This document shows, piece after piece, positions 34,401 through 49,400 of a stretch of 64,000 nucleotides of DNA (within the stretch, counting starts at the first letter, position 1; the number at the start of each line of letters is the position of its first letter). The DNA comes from Meghimatium bilineatum (lineage: Eukaryota; Mollusca; Gastropoda; Stylommatophora; Philomycidae): the NCBI GenBank assembly GCA_034231615.1, contig CM067304.1, forward strand, positions 15,775,444 to 15,839,443, written 5' to 3'. The position numbers were made by a program, and so were the translations under genes. The notes beneath the pieces were generated by a model. It was not told the origin of the DNA and searched no databases. It was given only the letters and a program-made list of their open reading frames with translations.

Positions 34401-37400
34401 TCACTTCTGTCGTCGGGGATGAGGATCTCTATGTACCAAGATTGTCATGGTAAAATTTCTCACTCGACATGACCACTCCTTTAGTCAGCTCAGCTGCAGC
34501 TTATCCCCGAGGACAGGTTGCTGCCATAGGACATAACTTTACTAAATTGCAGCAAATATTAGGTGGAGTGATCAGTTCCCTTCCCTACTGTTGTTTTTAC
34601 CACCCCAAACTCTTGCGTCAGGTGCACAATCACGCCTGTGTAGACTGTAGGAGTGGTTGTGTCCAGTGAGAAATCATGCGGTTTCGAATTAGGCTACAAC
34701 ACCTCATATACACAAAGAAGTAAGAGAACACTTGTGAGAAGAAAATACGGATGGGGAATTGTAGGTGCAGCAGCTTCTTCAGCATTCATTCTCAAACTCC
34801 TGCTAGATTTCCAGCAGGATGTAGTCAAGATAATGGAAATGCATTGTGTCTAAGTTTTATTCAAATAAATATTGATTTATTTGGGGTTAGGGTTATGTAA
34901 AACACAAATATCATAACCAAAGCCTTAAAATAAATTAATATTTAAATTATTAAATGATGAGCATGAATTTTATATAGACAGGGGAAATAACTCAACTATA
35001 TGGTGCCAAATTAATATTTAGACTATGCATCTGTTGCTTTAGTAAAAAATCAAGTTTAAAAAAAATTATGCTTACGCTTTTATTTCCTAACAGAGTCAGG
35101 GCAGCTATGGTGGAGGGAGTGGTGTAGGTGGTTATGGTCAAAGCAGTGGAGGTAGCAGCTATGGACAGAGTAGTGGAGGAGCAGGTGGTTATGGTCAGAG
35201 TACTGGAGGAGGTAGTTATGGACCAAGCAGTGGTAGTGGTGGTGGTAGTGGTTATGGATCAAACAGCGGAGGTGGTGGCTATGGACAGAGCACTGGAGGT
35301 GGTAGTGGTGGCTATGGACAGAGCAGTGGAGGTGGTGGCGGTGGATACGGGCCAAGCAGCGGAGGTGGTGGTGGTGGTAGCTATGGGTCAAGCAGTGCAG
35401 GTGGAGGTGGTAGTAGCTATGGACAGGGAGCTGGTGCCCGTGGAGCTGGAAGTGGTGGATTTGGAGGACGTAAGTAAAATGTCAACTTGTGTTTATAATG
35501 ATTATACTTATGATTGTCCTTATGAATGTTCTATGACAAATAGCACCTTTGTCAAAAACATCAAGACCACAGTTGACCGTACATGCTCTGTAGATGACTA
35601 TAGCACCCAACGTTGCTACGATTGATTCATCAGTAGGGCTCGGATTTTCATGAAATGTCATATTTTTTTCCTGAAGCATATTTTCAGTTTTAAGTTAATT
35701 TCTACATGTTTCAAGCATTTCTAAACAATTTTAAGCTGTTTTTATTTGTCATATAAATGCATATTTTGACCATAATTTTGATGAGGTCATATTTTGCCTG
35801 AAATTGGAGATTTAGGTCATATTTTGGTCATATTTTGCATATTTTCTGGTGTACTCAACGTTCTGGTATATTCCGTTTGCTTATCAATGTTAGCACATCT
35901 TAAACTATGTTTAGAGACAAATTGTGAGGATTGGCTATATTTCTGAATGTGTGTATTAGTGAATATGCATGTGTGTCTTTCATGCGACTGTAGGGAACGG
36001 AAGACATCAGTCAACTCTTTGATGTCAGTCGGCATCTAAGAATCAAAAAGGGAGTGACATCCGCTCAATATTTCAAAAGAATTTTCTGGTTTTTGTTTCG
36101 AAAGTAAATTGTAGGAAACAATTTCAAATGTTTCAACGTCAAGAGCGAATATTCCTGGATTTGTTAAAACTTCCAGTTTCAATTTAAACCGTTTGGCGCC
36201 CATTTGTATGTTACAATTATTAATTTGCCATTTGCAACAGTGACTACATGATCTCGTGCTCTAGCTCATAGTTATATAATAGTCTTAATAATAGTGTTAT
36301 ATTTTATATTGTTTATGGTTGATTCACTGGAATAACTTTGTTTGTTAACAATGCCTAAAGTGTCTAAATTCTAATGGTGCAAAGTTGCGTAAATTTGTGC
36401 AGGAATTTGGTTCAAAAGTATTTAGTACCGATGGAGAAATTTTGTACTGTACACTGTGTGAGGTCAAGGTTACAAATGTGTGAGGTCAGCAAATGTACTG
36501 ACATTATTTAGATTTGCCCCTGTGACATCATGTGATGTAGAACGAAGTTTTTCAAAATATAAAACAATTCTCAGTGACAATCAACGATCGTTCAAATTTG
36601 AAACTCTAAAAATGCATGTTGTTGTCGGTTGCAATTGTACAAACAATGAAAACTGAGGAATAAATGTGGTAAGTGTTTTTATACATAAGCTTTGATAAGT
36701 ATTACTACTATGTAGGTACTATGACTACTATGTAATGCGTAAAACATGCAAACAATAATAATTTGCGTAATTTTTTGGTTCATAAATGAGAAAAACCTTA
36801 TGGTCATATTTCGGCATATTTAAGGTCATATTTTGCTTTTTTTAGGTCATATTTGCATGTCATATTTCAGGATTTTTAGGTCATAAAAATCCGAGCCCTA
36901 TTCATCAGTATAGAATCACATGAAATTATCTCATATGGCGTAGAATTCCTGCCACATGAAGATAGGAATATGTCACAGCCTAAAGGTCAAATTTCAATAC
37001 ACATTATGATTGTAAGGAGAAAAAGGTGGAACGATTTTGTCCATTTGTGACACCATATTTTACTATCAAATATAGTACCACGTGGTATGGTGAGTGATTG
37101 TCATGGACAGTAATATCTACAAGTTTTATTTGTTATATTATAAGAATGTTCGTTTATTATTTGAAAAACATGTATCAGGGTGTGCCATGTGTTGGCATTT
37201 AAAATAAAATGTCCGGCTGCCTAGTCTTGAATAAATCATTTTATTTTTGTTTGTTCAGTCCATATTATATTAGTTTGGATATAAAACAACATATATACAA
37301 CAGGAATGGGTATTTAGGAGGATTTTTTTATCAATGTTGCTGCAAGTATAGACATAAAGAAATTATATGTGCGATTTTAAAAAAAAATACATGGTGTTTT

Positions 37401-40400
37401 GAGATTTGTCCTTTCTCCTCTTTCTCCCCCCCCCCCCCCAATCCCCAATATTCAATTTTACAATGCATATCACACATACAAGGGAAACACTTCTTTGCGT
37501 TATTAAACACTTCTTTATTTGCATGTGCAAAATTTATTTTATCTTTACAAACAAAAGCGGTTTATTGAGCTTACCAAAAACTCAAATAGTGCAAATTTTC
37601 CAAACAAGAATCCAGACGTTGAAAAATTGTGTAATTTAATCCAGAGCCCTAAAAGTTAAGGATCATTCCTTCATTAGCTTTGTTGACACATCTAGTCACC
37701 CGTGTGTTGCAGTGCAAGAAAGGACTAAAAAAAATAGTGCCACTATTACCTTTCATGTATGATGTAAGGCGACTAATAAGGCTGAGGGATGGCTGTCACA
37801 TTCCATAGGTCAAAGGACACAAACAATGCTGAAGTTGGATGTGTCAGGCTAAAATGCAGATATCACAGCCAAACTGTAAACCATGAAAATTCAGTTCTTT
37901 GACTATATCCTACTAATCTACATTTGTTTGAGAATGACTGCAGAAGATATATCCGCAGGAAGGATACACCTGCCAGTTACAGGAGAGGTGTAATATTTTC
38001 TAACCTGTGTTTTTAATGCAGAGCATGCATTCACAACTGTAACTGCATGTGTGAGGGTTCTCAATGTAAACCTCACAGTTTAGTACCGAGTGATGTATAC
38101 TGTTTTATGGTGGTATGCAACTATCAAGACCTGTATTCTTTTTCTTCAAATCAAGTCCTGCTTACTTCTTCTTCAGCGTACATTCTCAAACTCCTGCTGA
38201 ATTCTCTTGTAGCAGGACATGTCCTACTAGATTTCCAGCAGAATGTAGTCCAGAGAATGGAAATGCGTTGTGTCACCGTTTTATTTGCGCCAATGGCCCG
38301 ACACATCCGTCTTCGGCGGTAAGTCCTGCTTACAATATTCAGATTATGCGCTGAACAAATGTTGTGTATGCAGGTATCAATTTTCAGAAAAACCATTTTG
38401 GAACTTTGTTTCACCAGATATCTAGGTCTTTCTGTATGTGAACTAGGCCTATATGTTACGTAGTTAACAGTTGCAGACTTGTTGTCGTGCTGTGCAAGGG
38501 AAACTGCATTGTGGCTTTCATTTTAACATTTATCGGCAAATTGGTACAAGTAAATGATGCAGACATGAAACTGGCACTCATTTTATTTCTCTCGCATGTT
38601 ACATGACATTTACAAAGATATGTTTACAGAGTATCTCTGATAAATGGAAATTCATCAATTTGACTTTTAAATTTTAAAAATGATTGCAAATTGTATTTAT
38701 ATTAATTTTCATGTAGTCAATTCTTATTTGTGTGGAAGTTATTCCCCTTGCCCTGGGAATGCAGCCCAGAGATTTTCCTGAAGGGCTGGGATTGAAATGG
38801 TTAAACATTTGTGAAATATAGTGATGTTTTAGAAAAGAGAATAGAGACCTAATTTAGATATCCTTCCATTAACTATATGTTATCTAATATAGTATTAATG
38901 GTATCTAAGACTTAATGTCATATAATGTATGTAACACATCTGCAGGTGGACGAGGTGGACCAGCAGGTCCAGGTGCACCTACTGTTCCTAGCAGTGTCAG
39001 CAGTGCAAGTGGTGACCGTGGAGCTGGTAGCTTTGGGTGAGTTTATATCTTTATCTGTAGTACAGAATGCATGGCTTAGTTAACATTATGCCCCATCCAG
39101 TAAAGGTTTTATGATCTATGTAAGTGGTTCCTGTAAGATGATGACGGAGGACATCGACCAGTGGTCATATTGAAGTGGTTCTGATAAAATTCTTAGTAGA
39201 TGTGTAGACTGAGTAGATGTCAGCTTAATAATTCTTGTGCTGGCTAACTTAAGACAATGTGTTTGAGTGAGTTGCGTGATAATTAAGTAGACATTTGATG
39301 GTGGGATCTAACAAGTATAATATAGATTTATTACTATATATTATATGGTTAATATAACATTCTTGTGAAGTGTTGCCATTGGTGCACAGTACCATAATCT
39401 AAACTTATACACGTACGTTTACCATCGTGTTGCTCAATACACATAAAATTATTTATACAAATGACTTGTATCTGCTGTTTGGCAGACGTACAATTGTTTG
39501 TTGCGTTGCCACGTACATGTAAAAGGAAACCTATATTGTCCTATACACATACAGCTCTGGTTCTTGTATTGTCTTATGTACATAAACTTCAGTTTTTTTT
39601 CTCAAATATGTATCCTCTGGCCAGACTTGCCATGTTATTTTTTATTTAGTTAGATTGGTAATTTCAAAGAAACCTGGCTTCGACATGACATTTAGTCACT
39701 GACCATCTACGACAGGTGAGCATTCTATTTCTAAGCCTGAAATTAGAAATTTCGCACGTCATACCTACTGGTATGAAGTGCTGTTTGATTGACAGAGATA
39801 GTCTACTCTGAGCTGGTTCGTGTGCTCTGAACATATGCTAAGCTCACATTATCGAAGATTGTGTATTATTTTCCTTTTATCACTGTTTAGCTTCGTGACC
39901 AACTTTTTGAGATAATCTGTGAACTCAGTAAAAATGGCGTAGCATTCTGGCTTATGCCTAACCATGATGTACAGAATGAGTAACTAATTCCACACTAAGT
40001 CAATCTTAGGATTCTCTTTAGTTGCACCCAATCCAGTTATACTGTTATATTCTTTGGCAACACTGACTTATTACATTGATTGCCCTTTAGTTCTACTTGA
40101 GCCACAATTATACAGTGTTATTCTTTGGCAACACTGACTTATTACATTGGTTGCCCTTTAGTTCTACTTGAGTCACAGTTATACAGTGTTATATTCTTTG
40201 GCAACACTGACATTTGTTGCCCTGTACACCTAATCTTGTGTTCGTTTTCTTATATACCTAAATTTCTATTTATGTTGCATATTATTCATCTAATTTATAT
40301 CTCTAGTTTACAAGTTACAAGAAAAACCTAGTATAATTTAGTACGTAATGATGTGTGTGCGCGCGCATTGTTGGTTGATTAGCTATGTGTTATGCCCTTG

Positions 40401-43400
40401 ACATAATTGTTCATTGCTCTTGTTCTAAGCAGGTTTGGTCATTATGTATCCCGAGCCGATCCTATATCCAACTGAATACATCCATTATGTAGGGGCAGAC
40501 ATGAATATAGATAAATATAGTTTATTATTTCTTACACAACAGCATGTAAAATTATGAGATAAGCAAATCTTGGGACATTTTTAAAGAAATTCTAGATATG
40601 TTTGTTGGAAGTCCAAAATGTCCGGAGATAAAAAAATGATAGTAGAAATGGTAATAGATATGGGTATCACAAGAGTTTAGTTGAAAGCCAGTTTCTGGCT
40701 TGGTAACATCTGATTTTTTTTGGTGGTAATGTGGCTCTGATTGTCATCATGGTTTGATGTAGGTGTCATGAGAATGGAAAACTTCCAACCTGGTTATTTA
40801 GTCTTAAATTATGTGGTTTGAGTACACTGCACATATTTTTAACATTTATTTCTTCAAACTTGTATTATCAGTTTAGATGTGTGTTGAAATGTAAGCAAAT
40901 TTTTATTTACAATGAGCAGAGTCAGTGTGTCCTCACATATTTGTGTGTGTGACTAACAGCTTCAGGACAATAATCTAAGATAAAGGTCCAGCCCATGTAA
41001 TAATAATAGAAGGAAATCCTGTACAGGATATGTCGCTCGTTGGATTAATCAACTAGCATCGTAAAGTCCAGACAGATTTGTATAACAGAAGTCAGTTCAT
41101 TCCAATTCTACCACTAATCTCTTGAATGGATACCTACAGGCAAAAGAACCAGGGGTAGACCTAAAGAAACACTCAGAAGAACAACACTTAAAGAAAGTAA
41201 AACAATATTCATACTATCCAAGAACTTCACAGAATAGCTTCGAACAGACATAATTGGAGAGATCTGATCTCTGCCCTATGCACTAACTTCAGCGATTAAG
41301 GAAAATGAATGAATCCTGTACAGGACATTGGTATTCAACTATTGTTGTTTTGGGACACTACTATTACATACTATTATATAACCAGTAAAATGTGGATGTT
41401 CAGTATTTGGCCAGCTAGTTTGAGGAGTTGGGTTTATGAGACAAGCTCAGCACGTGTAGTTGATGCTTAAAAGGGGAGCAAAAAATAGCAATGCTCTGAT
41501 CTGCATTACATGTTGCATTAGTTGCTTGCAGATACAGAGGTCCATGAGCTCATGCCTTTTGACCCAATCGTAAGACTAAAGGGGTTTCAAGGTGGAGATT
41601 GATATCAAATACACCAGTGGCCAAAACGCACAGATAATGCAGCGAAACTAAACTAATTCTGACAATGCATTATGTTTTTTTGACAGACAGGAATTTGAGA
41701 ACGAACACAAATGAACATGCAATGAATATAATGTTTTATGTGCAATTTTTTATTTAAAGCATTCGCTCTCAAATTCCCGCTGATTGCTCTTGTAGCATGC
41801 CAATGGTCCTAGATATCCAGCAAGATGTAGACCAGGACACCGTGTTGCTAATTTACTTGCACCAATGGCTCATCACATCCAACTTGGACAGTAGTATCGG
41901 GTGTGTTTGGAGCTTGTATATGATCTGAATGTAATAACATTGCCACAACAATAGTGGGAAATGGATTGAGGCCAAGATGTAGATGGTAGGACAATGGATT
42001 CAGTGACATTAACATTGGATATATTCCACAGTAGAATAATAAAAAAATTATTACTGCAGAAGACAGATGTGTCGGGCCATTGGCGCAAATAAAACGGCGA
42101 CAACGCATTTTCATTCTCTGGACTACATCCTGCTGGAAATCTAATAGGGCCATGGTCCTGCTACAAGAGAAATCCAACGGCAGTTTAAGAACACCACGAA
42201 TGACAGACGCAGATCTATAAGTGCACGCATCACCAGTAGATTATTGAAGTTTTAGTGTATAGATTATGTCAGCTGCCCCCCATTTAACAATGTGTGCTTA
42301 GTTCTATGTATCCTTGCACCTGATATTTCTCTGTTGAATGATTGCGTCATTGAGTAAACATTACTGAAAGCATGCCAATTTTAACTTTTTCTGGGACCAT
42401 ATTGTATTTTTAAATAATACAAATGCTGTGGACTAAAAGGGAAGCAAAAAATAAAATGATTTAATCTGCTGAAGTTTGAGAATGAACCCAGAAGTATAAT
42501 AAAAAATTGCAGCATCACAAGAAAGATATGCAACCCAAGCCACACATTCACTAAGAGATGTCTGGGTATACAGAAGGAATCAACATTGTGGTCTAAGTGC
42601 AGACAATAGCTCATGCAGTGATTAGACTAAAATAATTTTTATTTGGATGTTGTAAATGAGTTGTACTTGTAAAGACATTGATGATAATGATGACCTTATG
42701 GGTCAGTAGAACTGTGGGTGACAGACATGAGACAATAAGGCGGCTGTAAGAGATAATATATGTAATCCAGAGAATGATAGAAATGGAAGTGACCATAGGT
42801 GATTGGAGAAAGTACATCCTCTATGGAAGGATCTGTAAATACTCACAATTAACTGACTGGGACATTTAACTTATACTCTTAGATGGCTGATGGAATGGTG
42901 GCTTGATGGCATTTGCAAATATAAATCTTCAATCATATTGATGGAGTGACTTCATTAAGCAGACCTGGGTTATGATTGTATCACTAAATCTACTGTATGC
43001 ATATTGTAATGGCTGAAATAATTTGAACTAGACATGGTCGTCATGGTGGTACAGAACATGTTAATAGATAAAGCCAAGTGTTTCTTTGATGTATGAATGA
43101 TGTCTTATGTTTGTCCATATTAAAGAACAATGTCTAGTGATTGACATATCAGAGCCACAAAACGGTGCAATCATTTTGAACTCTGCGAAATGTTTTTTTT
43201 CTTCAAGTTTTACAACCAGAAGCTTGGTTAGTGCTGGTTGTCATTTTGCAATGGTGCCGACTTAGCCTTTGAAATTGTTGGTATCTGGGTAGTACCCAGC
43301 ATAAATATTTAAGAATGCATCTGAGCAGAGTCTATTTAAAAAAATACAATTTAGAGGTTATGATGAACTGCATCTATTTGAATGGGAGATTACCCACAAC

Positions 43401-46400
43401 AAAAAAATCTAGCATTTTGTTGGAACATAACCTAGGTGTGGTTTAGAATATAGTAAAATTTTAGGCACGGTTTGAAAATCCGTGTTGAGTTGGTCACATT
43501 GATGTGGCAAGGATAGTCAGCGTGAATATGGCTCACTATACATTGGCCTGTATGAGACAGCGGTGGTGAGCTGTCGCTTCTAACTTCTACCATCTTGATA
43601 CTTCATTCCAGCAGTGGACGTGGCGGCAGTGGATTCAACAAATTTGGAGATAGGGGTGGTAAGTCTTGTGGTCCTTCCAGGATCTACGTCAACATTTTTT
43701 TAACAATTATGTGTGCCAAGTGAAAAGTTATCCAAACAATGTTTAAACTGTACATATGTCAGGTCTTGGTGTTTGAACTGAGTTAATAGGGTGAGATTCA
43801 TTATGTTTAGTTAGAGAGTTAACACGCCAGCCAAACATGCATCAGATAATTTTTTAAAAATAATATGGTTGCTGGAAAATAACTTGGTAAGAGGTACTTG
43901 GTAAACACATGAAACGCGATTATTTATTTTATTGATATATTTGCAAGACGACAACCACAGTAAAGGTATCAAATATGGACCAATAATTCTGTGTATGTCA
44001 GCAGTAACTGTGATGAGGGTATTATAACTACGGCCAAAATACAGGTGTTTAATTAGAAGATTTCGGTAGCATTTTTGTTATGTGGTTGTCACCAGTAGCA
44101 GACGTGTCAAACACAAACTTAACATGGTTTATTGGGTTATGAGTGGTCATCACACACTTTGCCATAGGTGTTCTGTTGTCAATAAATCCATCAGTGTGCA
44201 ACACATTCATATAACCTTGTTGCTGTGGTTGTGAGCCGTTAATATAAAGGTATCAAACATGAGACAAGTGGTTGTTTCTGTGAAGCAATTGGGGGGTTTG
44301 CTACATAACTTTCTTTCTTACCCAACTCAGTTGGGTTCTTCTATGTCTGTATTATGATGGACTTTTCTTTCTTTGTTATTCAATAACATGAAAGCCTGTA
44401 ACCATTTGGTGGTATTATATAAGGCAAACAATTTTGCTATTATATTTAGGTTTGCCATGGTAGTGGTATCAAACATAATGTTGCTATTGTCAGAAATGGC
44501 TAGGGTGTCCGACATTAATTTGTTGATTTAGTCAATAGTTGTGGTTAGGTGTCAATACGCAAACCAAACATCATTGTCAGAAGTGGTGAGGGTATGAGAC
44601 ACATCTGATTAATTCATCATGTGGTAGGGGTCAATATTTCAAACATTAATATATCATGTATGCAATAAGTTGCATTGAGATATGCTGCACAAAAATGTGT
44701 GATTACTCAAATAAATTTTCTCTTCACTCCCAAACTTTTATCATGGTAATATTTTTGAATGTAAGACTACATTCTCCACAATTTGTCAGCATCTGCTTTG
44801 AATGTGTAAAGAAAGTATTCAAAGTACGTCTTCATATTGAAGCTGGTCTCTCATTTGTGAAGCTGTGACTAGTAGAGAGGAAATAACTTGTATTTGATGC
44901 CTAAAACTGAAGAAATAGTAATAGTAAATAAAACGCCTGTGCATAGTTAGAGAGAGGAGCAATGAATAGCAATACTGTTTACCATTCATTCATGTCATAA
45001 GTAACGACTAAGGAAGATGGGGTTGGCTGATCCATCACATATAGAGCCAAAGTTGGATGTGCTAAGCAGACATGCTATAAATCATGACAACATATTCTGT
45101 TCTCTGGACTACAATCTGCTAATCTGTAGGAGTTTGAGAATGCAGAAGTAGTAAGTCATAGTTAGTGATGGATTTGAGCAAGACCTTACTTAACCTTCCA
45201 GCAGGTATTCCAAACGATATTAACTTCAATATCTGGGATATTACATCCCTTGGACCATGAACATGCAGAGAGCAGACGATTGCATGACATGCGCACATCA
45301 TTATTTATTGTTCATCTGGGTGTGACTCACTAAGTTGAGGAAAGTAAATTGTGATTGAGGAAATGTGGAAAGACGGCACTGAGACACATATACACAGAAC
45401 ATGTACTTCACTTGTCCTCCAAACTATGGTGGTGTCGGTTCATAACCAATGTGGTAATGGGGGAGAATCTGTGTTCAGGTATCACAGGTATCTTCTGCTA
45501 CAATGTGGTTATTGATCGCATGGAAGACATCTTCAGAATTAATTCATTTGGTATAGTTGTGTGTTTTGTAGAGTGCTGTTAACATAAGATGTATACAGAC
45601 ATCTGGTCAAAGAGGAAGTGATATTTGATACCAATAACGGCAGTATGCCATGGAAGTGCTTGCTGAGCAAGACATAACATGTCACATAAAGAAATGGTGT
45701 TCTGACAGTAAACATGAACTGCTTTAGCATATAGGATTGTGATTTTTTTAAATACAGAAAAGTGGGTGCAATTAATGAAAGTGTGATCTGAGCTGTAAAC
45801 CTTGCTATGATGTCACACTGACTAGGTGACATTTTTTTATGAACTGTCCCTGTGTGGGGTCAGCGTGTGTTACTATACAGTACTATTATAGGTACTAAAT
45901 AACCGAATTTTGAAACCTAAACAATTTGGACTAATTGGATGAACTGTTCACTTGGTAGTTTGACTTGGTAGTATTCTAAGACAACTATTTTAAAATTTGA
46001 CAATTATTGTTTTTGTACAATATTACTTTCTTGTGTCCATTTCTTGCATGTGCTGTTAGGGTTACATACTAGTTCAACAGAAATGAACTAGTGAAATGAG
46101 ATCAATTATTACTTTCTTACATGTTTTGTCATATTTATTTGTCTGGGTGTTTTAGTTGAAGAGATTTGTCATCTCAGCAGCAATAGTTTGTTGAGAGAAC
46201 TGTAGGTCACAACAATTAACACAATATCAGGGAATATTGCTACACCCAAAGTATGTCATGTGGATCAGCTACAATTCGTTGTCATCAAAGCAGATTTATA
46301 AATATGATTTGGGATATGTTTACTTTGAGGACAAAAACATTATACATAAATAAAAGTGGATATTCTTCTTCATCGTTCATTCTCAAACTCCTGCTGGATC

Positions 46401-49400
46401 TCCCTTGTAGCAAGATCATTGTCCTACTAGATTTCTAGCAGGATATAGTCCAGAGAATGGAAATGTGTTGTGTCACCGTTTTATTTGCGCCAATGGCCCG
46501 ACACATCCGTCTTCGGCAGGAAAGTGGATATGATACTACCATATTTTTTAATTTACACCTAAAATTGCGAGTTCCTTTCTAACATGACGTCGACATTGTA
46601 TTCCAAACACATCTTGTTCTCTGTGCAACTAAATTCTGTTAACTGGCAGACGTTTTAAGAGTGGAGACGTAGAAAGTTGTATAGCTGTCATTAGACTCCA
46701 ATCTAGTTAACCGAAGATTGCAACTAACAAGACTTGGGCTGAAGTTGGCTTTCCCTTCCCATAGATGGGCATAGTCTTGCATGTGTTCTCAAATTAGCAG
46801 GATGTAGTTCAGGTCTAAATTACATGATTGCTGAAGATGGATGTATAAGAGAGATCTAGCGGGAATTTGAGAATGAACGCTGAAGAAGATGATGCAACAT
46901 TGAAATATGTCATTATGTAGTTTAAGAATGTATGAAGGATCTAGTTGAAATTTAAAAATATCTTTTTCTCATTCCCTACTGATTCCAGAATGTTGATTAC
47001 TTTAACCTGTAGCAACCAAGGGAAAAATAATTTATACTTCCTCAGGCACACTGCCATTTTTTTATGACTTTTGGTTTAAAAAAAAACAAACTTATTTATT
47101 GACCTATTTCAAATTCAGAGACAATAGAGATAAGTGGATGCTGGATATGGTTTCTGTGTTGTTTTATTAGTATGATTGTGTATTAGTGGTATTTTGTGGA
47201 CAACCAACATTGACAATGGACAAACGCACACAAATAACAAGTGTAAATGTGATCCATAGGCCTAGATGTAGAAAACACTGCAGATTCTCAAATTCATCAT
47301 AAATGACTGCATTTTCATCACTATTAAATATTACCATGAATTCCTGAAAAATGCTGTCACTGGAGTTAAGTTCACACAGTGAAAATGTTGAATAAATTGT
47401 GACAGGGTATTTATATCACAGTGGAAAATTTAGGGACAATCACTCCAGCACATATTTACTATAAGAGCATGATGGGAAATAATCAAGGATGATTATTGTC
47501 CATGACTACAAATGGCCAATTCAATGTAGACATTAGTAGACTTCGAATTGCTACAGGTTAAAATTCTATACTGTGGTGTTGTTTTTTTAATATCTTAACA
47601 CAGGTTTTGTGTTGATGTCTGTTTAGTGATGTGTTTGTTCCTCATCGTCTTCTCCTACTTCTGTTGATGGTTGATCCAGTGTTCAGTAGGTTCATTATGT
47701 GATTGTGTTTGTGGACTGTTATGTACCATATATATCCATTGATGACAGTTTGACTACTGCTTGTATGACATGTATTCAAGTTTACATTTGAAAGTGTTAG
47801 TATAACTTGTCTTTATCATCCAAGAATAGCATATCTATTAGCATTGATAGCACATGACAATATGGTTTTATTAGATATGTCCATTTAAAGTATACTTAAT
47901 ATATTATATCAGTATGTATTAGCCGCTATTCTATACTTCTGATTTCTTGGCCCTTCTATTTATATACCTTCAGCGACAATTATGGCGGAAGAGGGTAGAA
48001 AAAACCCAGAGCTATCCAGTGTGAGAAATGTTACTGAGTATGGTTGCATGTTGTTATACCTTATTTATCAAGTTTCTCTCTGTTATTTGGTACCAATTCT
48101 TGAGTGACATTCTATTTTCATTAATTTCAAGTACATGTTCAATCTTCTTATTCTTCTTTCGTTCACTTGAAACATGTCTATATCTGTAATTCTGTCTCCT
48201 TAATAAAACTCACTGTCTTTTGTAGTTCATACAGTGTCCCATAGAGCTTTGATTCCAGTGTTGTTTCCTCTGGCCAATATGTCTGCCTCAGCGTTTCATG
48301 CTCAGAACACTCTTGAAGTATATGTTTATGTACTGCATGTACACATGGCCGTGTTGCCAATCTTGAACTTTGTATACATGTGACTGCGGAGTTGGTTGTG
48401 TCCTGTTCTGAGATGTAGAATTATAACTTGTTCTGATCTGTTCATCTTGTGTTGGTGTTTGTGGCTTTCTTATGTTCAATCTAAAATGTTTTTTATTGTT
48501 ATATGATGTTGTTTTGTCCCTTCTCTTATACGCTTGAAGTCTTCCCGGTCAATATTTAATTTTTTGAAGACATTTATTTTCAAATGAGTTAAATTTCTTC
48601 GCCAATGTCTTTGTTAATTTCCAGCCTTTACAACTGTATATTAATATAGATATGAGTAATTTGGCTAATGCCATTCTATAGTCATATTTCTATCATTATT
48701 CACATTCTTGCTTTCTGTTGTGTGGATCTGTGGTAGTTAGTAGACAGGATGTCATGAGAGGGGTGTGTGTGTGTGTGAACATTAACCAGTACAGACTTTG
48801 AGAACATGCTTCATCTCTATTTCAGGTCGTGGGGGTGGTAGTGGCAGCGGCAGTGACCGTAGTGTTGGCGGCAGCTCATATGGAGCAGGTCGGGATATGG
48901 AAGTTCAACAGGACACAATCTTTGTTTCCAACATGGGCCAGGATGTTTCTGAAGAGCTGCTTGTACAACATTTTGGAAGTATTGGTGTTATCAAGGTTAG
49001 TGTTATTGCCAGGGTCCTGAAGGGGGCTCAAGGAATAGCAACACTTAAATTCCATGCATGCTGTAAGTGGGAACTGGTGGGGTTGACTCCTATCTCGTGG
49101 GTTAAAGAAGTTAACTGACAATTGCTGAAGGTTTAACAGGGAAAGGAGGGCAGAGTAATTTTCAGGGAGAATATGATTTTGTTGAATACACTTGGACTTG
49201 TATATAATCTTGTTATTGATTTGTGCTGGGTTTTTATTCTTTCCCTACCATTTCAATTATTCATTATTCAATTATTACCATTGATTATTCATTCCCGCCA
49301 GGTATTTATCATATAGCATCGTGATATGATCGCTGGCAGTGCATTCTTTTACTTATTGTGTTCTTGATAAAGGTCCTTTGATCAAAATGTTGAATTATGT

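Noticed and set aside
35128..35625. 165-codon + frame (Val/Met/Ala-rich) over the FET repeat exon, and the 103-codon His-rich - frame opposite
   Set aside because: Both are other-phase readings of the GGT/GGA/AGT/TAT repeat of exon 7. The Tyr/Gly/Ser phase joins perfectly to flanking exons.
48798..49118. 106-codon frame as an independent gene
   Set aside because: It is FET exon 10 read through its flanking introns.
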